DNA of 64,000 bases, taken from NCBI GenBank assembly GCA_008692225.1, contig VICG01000007.1:1456001-1520000 (forward strand), read 5' to 3'. How positions within the stretch are numbered: the stretch's first letter is position 1; every line of letters starts with the position of its first letter. Source of the DNA: Monilinia fructicola. Taxonomy: Eukaryota > Ascomycota > Leotiomycetes > Helotiales > Sclerotiniaceae. The position numbers and the translations under genes were made by a program. The notes beneath the pieces were generated by a model, which did not search any database, had not been told where the DNA came from, and saw only the letters and a list, made by a program, of their open reading frames with translations. This document shows, piece by piece, positions 56,201-64,000 of the stretch.

Positions 56201-58495
56201 TGCGTTGGCTTTACTTTACTTTACTTGTTACCTCGGGAGACTGAATAACGAATGAAGTTGGTAATGATCCGGATTTTACCACTTTAATTTCCATATTGGT
56301 AGTTCCTCCGTGGCCATTCCATCCTTGTACCAAATCATAACACGACGTTATACGGGCAATCGAGATTTTACGAGCTGAGAAGGAAAGGAAGGGAAGAAAA
56401 ACAGAAACAAAACAAAGTGTTTACATTAGCTTTCATTTCTCTTGATTCTCCAACCTTTCCGCTTTCATCATTGATGTCGGCATAACAGATAGTATACACG
56501 CATCAAATCATTTCATTGGATGACCATTGCAGCATTGCTATCCTTTCAAATGATTGCTATTATGATTCCCCACTCTACTACCGACCCTCATCTCGCTTTG
56601 ATCCATTGAATTGTATCCTCGTTGCTGGACTTTTGAAGTCATATCTAACTCATCGAATTCCCCGCAACTTCTCGTTTCACTAACCCTTCGAGCATTAGTT
56701 GTATCACCATGACACCAACGTCTATCTCCTTGTATCACTGACTAGTTACAGTGCCAGCCGACGAATGATCCACGTTCGGAAAGCTTCCATTACACACGCA
56801 GCCACGCTGAAAAATCTTTCTAGAAACTGAACATGTCGCCTTTCGCCTAACCCGTTTCACACGCAGCTTCTAGATCCATACGGTGGGTCTCTCAATATTA
56901 GAAAAATACGCGGGGGGTCACATCAATCAACAAAGCCTTACTCGCCCAGCAAAATCACAACACTCTTTTGCCGTCCTCCCCATTATTCTTTCCCTTTTGA
57001 GGTGACGATTATTGAAACCCATCAACTGCGCCAACTGCCGACAGATTTCATCTAATACTCAATGCGTAAAATGCACCCAATGACCAATGAAGAAAACGTC
57101 AAGAGTGCATCACAGACGCCACCAACAGATGTCATGCAATAGCTGTGTACAGTACAAATGACGAGGGAATCCGACGTCCCGTCCCGAGATCTTGGTTTTC
57201 GGCACATCTCTATGGATCAGAAGGTACGTCCAAAAGAGTCTCGTCCTTGATCCATCTGTCGCTCTCTCCCAAAGCTTGAGAGAAAATCCCGAAACCGTAT
57301 CTTACGGCATTGGGAATATTGCAAAGAGGATCCCGCCACCAACAAATGAAAGTCTAGATTCAAGCCGTAATGATTTTCCATCTTTATCCCCGAGCCTACG
57401 GCGCTTAGGAGGGAAAAAGGGAAAAAGAAAAAGGGAAAGAGGGAAGGAATAGAATCAATCACCAAAATCTCCGTTGAAATAAGTGAATTTGTCAGGATGC
57501 GAAAAAACCACGGTAATTATAAGTCCCACGTATATTGTATGACGGAGTTCCCATACACAACTACGTACCGCCCCATCACCGTCCACCCATCGCCCGCCCT
57601 ATACCCGACCCATCCCAACGTGCGGCCCGCTCCCTAGCCCTCGCACCCCCATCCCCATCAAGGCAGCCGAACCCAATCTCCCAACGGCACGTAAGATTCA
57701 CGTATTGACCGCCAAGCCGTCAGCATGAAACACACCATCGCATCGCCCGCATCGCGAGGCATGGGGCGCCCACCCCCGACACGCCGTCCCGACCCGATGC
57801 AAATCATGCCATCCATCTAGCGTCCGGCTTGTAACCTTCATCGCTTCCCCTCCCGTTCGCGTGGCAGCGGTGCTGCGCTGGATGATGACTGATCACGCCA
57901 CTTTGGAGGCTGTGTCGCATTCCTTTCTGGACGTCGATAAAAGGGGGTCTAGATCTGAGAGTTTTGGCGACGGGCGTTGCGGTACCTAGGTAGCTGAACT
58001 TGATGTGCTGTGCTAGGGTTCAATGCGACGTCGTCATGTTGGGTCACGGAAATGCTCCTAGCCTGACAGGAGAGAAATATCTTATTTGATTTTTATTTTT
58101 TTTTTATTTTTTTTTTCATCACAAATCGGATTCCCTCAGGAAATCTCAGATTCAGCTTCGTAAGAGATTTGCACAAGCTGGCCAGCTCTACCATCGCTTC
58201 CCAGTTCCAATCTGGGTGATCGAACTCCCCCCGGCTACCTTAGCCTAGAGTCCGTGCTATATCTACCCTAACCGTACCAACCTGACAATAAGAGTCACGC
58301 TCCAGGCCCAACATGATGGTAAATAGATTTTCCTTCTCGCCCAACCATCAAACGATTTCTCTCCCCTCCCTTCCCATCCTTATCCTTCTCAACCGTTGTT
58401 TCCTCATTCCCCTGCGTCTGCCCCAAATCCAAAGCCCCAACAGCCACCCATCCATCCAACAGCCGACGAACCTCCCAAACAGGAAAATGCCATCT

Positions 58496-58520
58496 TATCT
58501 CATCTCATCTCATCTCATCC
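58496..58520. repeat. CATCT pentamer repeat
   Basis: Five tandem TCTCA/CATCT units. Confidence 0.8.
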
Positions 58521-58669
58521 ACATCCCACTCTACAGAAAAGGTACCAAAATACATACATAGTACATACATAGTACAAACATCCCCTTCCACCCCGCTCAA
58601 TCCCAATCCCAATCCCAACCTCAAACCCCCCTCCCCTCCCCTCCCCCATCCCCGCGTTCCTCTCCCTCA

Positions 58670-58697
58670 ACCTTACCTTACCTTACCTTACCCTACC
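58670..58697. repeat. CCTTA pentamer repeat
   Basis: About five copies of CCTTA ending in CCCTACCC. It is not the fungal telomere unit. Confidence 0.8.
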
Positions 58698-58875
58698 CAC
58701 CCGCCAATAACCACACTCTCACATCGACGAAATCCACCATCTTCCATCTGCTTCCCCCATCATCCCAGAATGCCCGTGGAAATGATCCATCACATATCGT
58801 ATCGCATCTCATCGGACATGGCGCCGATGCCGCGACGCTAGTGTGGCATCACGTAGTTTAGCAGTGGAGTAGTTG

Positions 58876-58972
58876 AGTAATCTACTGTAGCAATCTAGTA
58901 ATCTAGCAATTTAGTAATCTAGCAATCTAGCAATCTAGTAATGTAGTGGTTTAGTGGTTTAGTGGTTTAGGA
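58876..58972. repeat. AGCAATCT/AGTAATCT tandem repeats
   Basis: Roughly a dozen eight- to nine-base units of TAG(C/T)AATC, turning into TTTAGTGG copies at the right end. Confidence 0.85.
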
Positions 58973-59198
58973 CTCTGTCTACCAGCCGTGCCAGTACTCA
59001 TGTCATGTAGTTAAACCGATCAAGGCAAGCGCGGTTAATCCATGCAGATGAAAAGTCTATTTTCTAATCACTACTCCTTACACTACGCTGTCATATCGTA
59101 CATATCGCATGCGATTGATACTATTCCGCGCTAACGCATGCATGCACGCCATGTCTTTGAATTTCCCGTTCTATTGGCCCCCATTTCCCATTGACCGG

Positions 59199-62100
59199 TC
59201 AGACGGGCTCGCTATGGCTTTTTGGTACAGAACTAGCAACATCGCCGGTAGCAGTAGTAACATTCAAGCCATCACTAGGCTGTCCCAAAACTAAGGCGGG
59301 ATCGGCATCTTCTTGACTGATTGCTCCCGCGCCATCTTCCACATCCATTTTGTCTGTTGTCTCCTCCCTATTCTCATGCTCATTCGCAATTTCGGTTTCG
59401 GGTTCAACACTCAAACCCTCTGCTATTGTAGAGTCACCTTGAGCGTGTTCTAGTTCTTCTTTCTTGTGGAAAGTATGTGATTCCGAAAGATTGACCGCGA
59501 GGAAACTCTTGGGAAGTTTGACTCTATTCATGATACATTGATTAGTATATTGTTCATCTTGAAGATTTTTCAGCCCATAGTGGGGTAGAGTGGAATAGGA
59601 TAGATCGTACTGATGAAATTTCGCCCTTAATGTATCAATGACATATTTCCAATCCGCATGAGCCGTCAAGCTTCTCCTTGGTGCACAACCAATACAATGC
59701 TTACTATCCAGCTGTACATCTAATGGATCAAAAGTGTGCGCACCCGGGCTAATGCTAATACGAATACTATATGCATATTTCGCAACATCTTGCGCGTCAA
59801 GGGGAGTTTTGTTTTCGGATTCGTAGAGCTCAAAACATATCTGAGAGAGATAGTCAAGTTCGGGGATGGCACTACGCTTAATCTTCGTCTCGATTCCTCC
59901 TTCGAGAATGCAGTTAAGCAGGGTGTAAATATGAGATTCCTTGGTGAAGTATACAAATGCTTTGGCATCATCTGAGGCTTGCATTTCCTCGAGATCTTGA
60001 ACAATTTCCTGTAATATTGTGAGATGAATAACTTTTTGGAAATCACATGCATCCATACCTTCAACAATGGAAGTGATGTCAGAAGACCAATCTCAAGTTT
60101 CTCGCTATCTGCAATACCGTATTCTTGCGGGCAGATAAAGTCGAATAAGACCTTGGCTAGCTTGTATAATTCTCGCAATTTCTCCAAGCGGACATCAGTT
60201 TTGGCTTTGGTCTGGCTACTACCAGTAAAAAGTCGAAAGTACTAAACTAGTCAGCAAAGCCCATCCCCCCTTTCAGATATTTGCTTACCGATTCTTCCTC
60301 GTTTTGCTTTCCATATAGTACTGACTTTCTCCTAAACATGCGTCGATGAAGTGTTCGGTTAGCTTCAGCCTTCTCCGCTGGTACCGTCTCATCTTTGGGA
60401 CTCTCCGCACTTCTGGATCTGTCCTTCTCCCAAGCAAGCTCTATTTCTTCTTCTTCGAGAATACTTTTGCTTGGAGTGAAGACCCATTCGAGAAATTGAC
60501 GGTTGTGGAGCGCGTCGAATTTCATAGTATCGTACAGCTCGGATATTTTACTCGGGTCTACCTTCTCAGCATCCGAAAACTCATTGAAAAGCTTCTCCCA
60601 TCGTTCCCTGAAGAGTTCAGCATCTTCACCACAACACCAACGTGCCTGAATACTACTGGTAGCGTTTGCTTGTGACATTGCCGATCCCATAGCTGGACTT
60701 GCTGCTTTGCTATCTTTGTCTCCTGGATTCACAATCGCATTCAGTGACGTAGCGGCGCCCCCATAAAGTTTGCTGTAGTTGTTACGCATAACCCTCCGAT
60801 GGAACTTCATCAACTTGACAACATATTTTTGTACAATTGATGGCTCTGGCATTTCCGCTGGCCAGGCAAATTCAGGAGGTGCCTCATTGCCTTGCCGCAA
60901 GAGCGTCTTGAGCTTCTTCTTGACTTTGTCCATCTCATCTTTTGCTGCGTTTGAATCATCAAGCAAATCTTTGCGAACGGTGATGAAATCAGATGCCAAA
61001 TCCTTTTGATCTGTAAAAGCAGATGCCCAAATTTGAGCACTGGTTGTGACACGTCGCTCGGAGCTGCTGAAAACATGAACTTCATCAAGAATATCCTTAT
61101 TCATCAACTGAAGGTCATTTCGCATGTTTTCACCAAGCTCTTGTGCCTGGTATCTAGCCGAGTGAGTGGGTTCACCACCCCATTTAACAATGAGTTGGAG
61201 TTTATCTAATACAAGGCTCTCCTCTGCAGCAGTAATACGAGATAAGGTGACACCAGATAAAGAGTCATGTCGAGTGGGTGATCTTCTCTCAAGATTGGCA
61301 ACGTTCTTTGCTTTCTCCGGCGATTTTGTCGATTCTGGGTGTTCAAGACTTTGGCTGACCGCAGCAAGGTCTTCTGGGGCAGGAGGTGGTATCTCGGAAG
61401 GTAGGGATTCTTCTGGTTTTCGTTTTCGAAACATAGGCTTAATTTGTACCTTTGTGCCTGCCCATCCCCCTTTCTTTGCCAGAACATTCCTCAACGATTT
61501 AAGCTTCTCTTGATCTTCAACACCTTCATGTGCGGCAGCATCAACAGCTAGCATAACACTGTCCAGCGCAGCTTCCCCTATGAGAAGCACTTCCTCTTGA
61601 TGGCCTTTCAACAGATCGATGAAAGGTTTGGTATGAAATGTATATTTGTACTTCTGCTTAGGTGTACGATCAGCATGGCGGATCACAGATACCATACCTT
61701 TCAACTTCCACGTATGCTTTGGTGCTGGTGGTGGCATCGTTTGCTGATCTTGTCCAGAATTAGGCGTGGGCGTAGGGGGCACCGTCGATGCATCGGATGG
61801 TACTTCACTCGGAACGGCAACTGCAGGGGGTGGCAATAGATCTGCGGCCGGTATAGTAGAGGGGTCTTGTTCTACGGCCAGAGGGGGTGAAGTTTTTGGC
61901 GTTGGGTCAGTTGAAGTACCAAGCTGAGGAGAACCTGAACCGGAAAGTCTATGTGATCCATGATGAGGGTGATGTCCATGAAGCATGTTTGACATGCTTG
62001 GTGATTTCGAAAGGATCTCCTGCAAGGCTGATCGATGATTATTATCCTTCAGTCCTGATTCTTTCCTGGCAGTAGTAGGACTCATGGCTCCATCAATGGG

Positions 62101-64000
62101 AGAAGTTACACCACTAACGGGTTGAGATTGCCCTTGCTTTGTTTGCTTTTCGCGAACAAACATATCTTTCAATATGCGAGCGCATTGCTCATAATACTCT
62201 TCGTTGTCTTTCACAAAGCTCCATCCATTGACATCAATCACATAACTCTTTCCTTGGGCACGTAAAAGATCAAACCCACAAACTCGCTGGCCAAAGCTAT
62301 TGGCAATTCGAGTAGCCATAGCGGACTCTTCTTTTGTGAGAGCTGTGATGTAACGAATCTCCTTGCCATGAGTATTGCGTCTGACCAGTCCATCCACAAC
62401 GGGAGATTTGCGAGTCTCGGCATGACAAAAAGTCGGTCCCACGGTATATGCTTTTACATCTTCTGCATTGTCGACACGCATAAACTTCTCGTAAAGATAG
62501 CTGCTTCCTGGTTCCGAAATAGCTCGAGGAATCGTGAGATCCTCCACGTGCTCGGAACTCTTATTACCAATCTTCCGGAACAACTTTCGACCTCCTCCAC
62601 CTTGACTTTGTGGGTAGTATATGCAAACATTGTGGTCTTCCCCACTAACTGGCTTTTCCACAAATGGTTTGGCCAATAAAACACCATCAACACTTAGAGT
62701 GTCTCCGTTGTCGATGAGCTCAACCTTCTTGGGAGCCACCATTTGTCCACCCGTCCCATCCTCGGGTCCTTCCAAGGTGAGACCAGTAGTCTCCTTCAAA
62801 TGCTTGGCCATCTCCGGTGTAAAGACTGCAGGACCTCCATCTCGGTTTACTTCCAAGCGCTTCGGCGTGGGCACATTTATCTTGTCAAGGATTCGTAGAC
62901 AGATCCGGCGATCCCATAAAATCTTCTGCATGGGAACGTCATTGACACAGAATGGCTTTCTTGCTTGCACATATGCAATGGCTTTGTCGAGTGGAAATCC
63001 ATCAGAGTAAAAGGATATCAAGAAATCACAGATTGGCCAATTCTCTACTTCCTCATCCAAGATAACCTTGTCTCCAAAGACAATGACCTCAAATTCTCCT
63101 TTTGAGATCAAGCGATTTAAGATGTTTCGACTTGGCTTGCTACGTGCTTTTATATCTAGAGCACAGACTCCAATTACGCCCCATGGTGCTGGTTTATGCT
63201 CATCATCTTTTTTCAAATGTAGACCTCTCTCACTGCTAGGGCTATGGCTACTGGCGCCGGTGCTACCACTGAAGCGTCTCTTTGCTCGACTCCTGGATCT
63301 TTGTGGAGGCTGAGGTCGTGGTTGAGCCTCCCCTCTTGCAACCGAATTTCGTTTTGCTAGCTCTGCAGCTTGAGCTGGCGATTCTCTGGCTGTGAGTTGA
63401 TGCCCGTTGGGCGCATTTGGTCCACCAGAAGATGTCGTAATGGAGATATTCGATGTTTCTGCTTGAGGTAATCCCGGCCCCTTGCCAGATGAGGCTGATG
63501 CTGTCGTTGTTCTTGTACTTCCACCATTCTCAGAGCCAGTCGCAGATGCAGCCGAGCTTATCACGCCGCCTGCTCTAGCTGATGTTAGAGAGTACATGGA
63601 TGAGACCGACATTCGTTTCCCGTCCATTTCCGTAAATGACGCGCGAGGTCGCAGAGCAGGCTCAGGGAGTGGTACAGGCACATGCTTATTATCGTCTGCC
63701 ATTGTTGGAGTGGGTTTGAGACCTTTATCGTCTGCCATTAGTGGATTCGACTTGAGAGATTCAGATTCCTCCACCGCAAAATCTTGGTGACTTATTCCAA
63801 CCCCTCCTAGATTTATGCCCTCCTTTAAAACTTCCAATGCGGCGGGTGATCGTTGACTATATGATGAAGATGTTCGAGACTTTGACAAAGGTCGTGTGGC
63901 AGATGGTGGCATAGAAATACTTGCTCGTTCAGAATTCAGTTCTGTGTAGATCAATGGCTCTGCATATTTCCCTTTCCTATTTAATGACGCAAGAATTCCC
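59199..64000 (-). CDS. vip1: VIP1/Asp1 inositol pyrophosphate kinase-phosphatase, 5' end beyond window
   Basis: Exons run from the window edge to 60289, then 60241-60059, 60008-59611 and 59523-59199; introns of 47, 50 and 87 bases have GT-AG ends and keep frame, giving over 1520 residues in the window. After a Ser-rich N-terminus comes the ATP-grasp kinase ([54 protein letters not shown]), then a linker and the histidine-phosphatase domain beginning [19 protein letters not shown] and continuing over the small exons ([54 protein letters not shown]). The kinase makes 1-position pyrophosphates on IP6 and related species; the phosphatase half opposes it. In yeasts this cytosolic enzyme affects morphology and microtubules. 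The frame is open to base 64000 without a clear start, so the 5' part is missing; the in-frame ATG of [11 protein letters not shown] is a possible but late start. Confidence 0.92.

Larger units (their letters stand above)
56201..59198. other. Gene-poor stretch, part 4, with GC-rich island and simple repeats
   Basis: Downstream of VIP1. It includes a noticeably GC-rich block at about 57560-57870, a T-rich tract at 58088-58120, and runs of CATCT, CAATCC, CCTTA and AGCAATCT units between 58495 and 58975. No gene recognised; 57192-57452 is open but ends in a low-complexity KGKRKRERG stretch. Confidence 0.45.

Noticed and set aside
58670..58697. Telomere-like CCTTA/CCCTA run
   Set aside because: The unit is CCTTA, not the fungal CCCTAA, it is very short, and it lies between genes, not at an end.
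59524..59610. Insertion [12 protein letters not shown] in the VIP1 phosphatase domain
   Set aside because: This 87-base stretch is open but has GTACGA...AATAG ends and a branch-like ACTAATC; removing it restores the conserved FHQVKLPKSF.
1..64000. CRISPR array, prophage or bacterial operon features
   Set aside because: Spliceosomal introns and fungal protein families throughout; no spaced repeats of the CRISPR kind.

Overview
The window looks like nuclear DNA of a filamentous ascomycete. Genes are well spaced, introns are short (about 45 to 130 bases) with GT-AG ends and often a TACTAAC-like branch point, and the protein set is typical of such fungi: a Zn2Cys6 factor, a GH64 glucanase, a VIT/VWA protein, an NLR-like ankyrin protein and RIC8. 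AT-leaning intergenic DNA and protein flavour suggest Leotiomycetes (Sclerotiniaceae-like); that placement is inference, not proof.

Layout, left to right: an ankyrin NLR-like gene (+, 1.7-4.1 kb); a secreted histidine acid phosphatase (-, 5.0-6.7); a GH64 beta-1,3-glucanase (-, 8.1-9.7); 3 kb with no recognisable gene; RIC8 (+, 12.8-14.5); a nine-exon amidase with one junction that does not stay in frame (+, 15.0-17.2); a small membrane-protein gene that I rebuilt from five exons (-, 18.4-19.1); a Zn2Cys6 transcription factor with a 2-base frameshift (-, 19.7-21.5); tRNA-Gln (-, 22.1); a dual-specificity phosphatase pseudogene (+, 22.7-23.4); an MPDU1-like PQ-loop protein (+, 25.2-26.1); Mediator subunit 8 (-, 27.9-28.7); a VIT/VWA protein (-, 29.3-32.1); an unknown membrane protein (-, 32.5-33.5); a repeat-rich secreted, probably GPI-anchored protein (+, 35.0-36.9); a pirin with a hydrophobic N-terminus (-, 37.7-38.8); a kelch-type single-pass receptor-like protein (+, 40.3-43.5); the remains of another single-pass membrane protein (+, 45.0-46.1); about 13 kb without a recognisable gene but with several short tandem repeats; and the inositol pyrophosphate kinase/phosphatase VIP1/Asp1 (-, 59.2 to the window edge, 5' end cut off).

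The genes are mostly housekeeping or cell-surface functions that do not form an evident cluster. Links are loose: RIC8 and VIP1 are signalling proteins, while the phosphatase, GH64, GPI and kelch proteins serve the cell surface or cell exterior. I see no convincing new multi-gene system. The most interesting signals are the lesions in four genes (one clear and one probable pseudogene, two single-lesion cases), a 9-base intergenic motif (TACGGAGTA) that recurs seven times, a dense GCCAA/TTGGC cluster upstream of the NLR-like gene, and the long gene-poor block at 46-59 kb.
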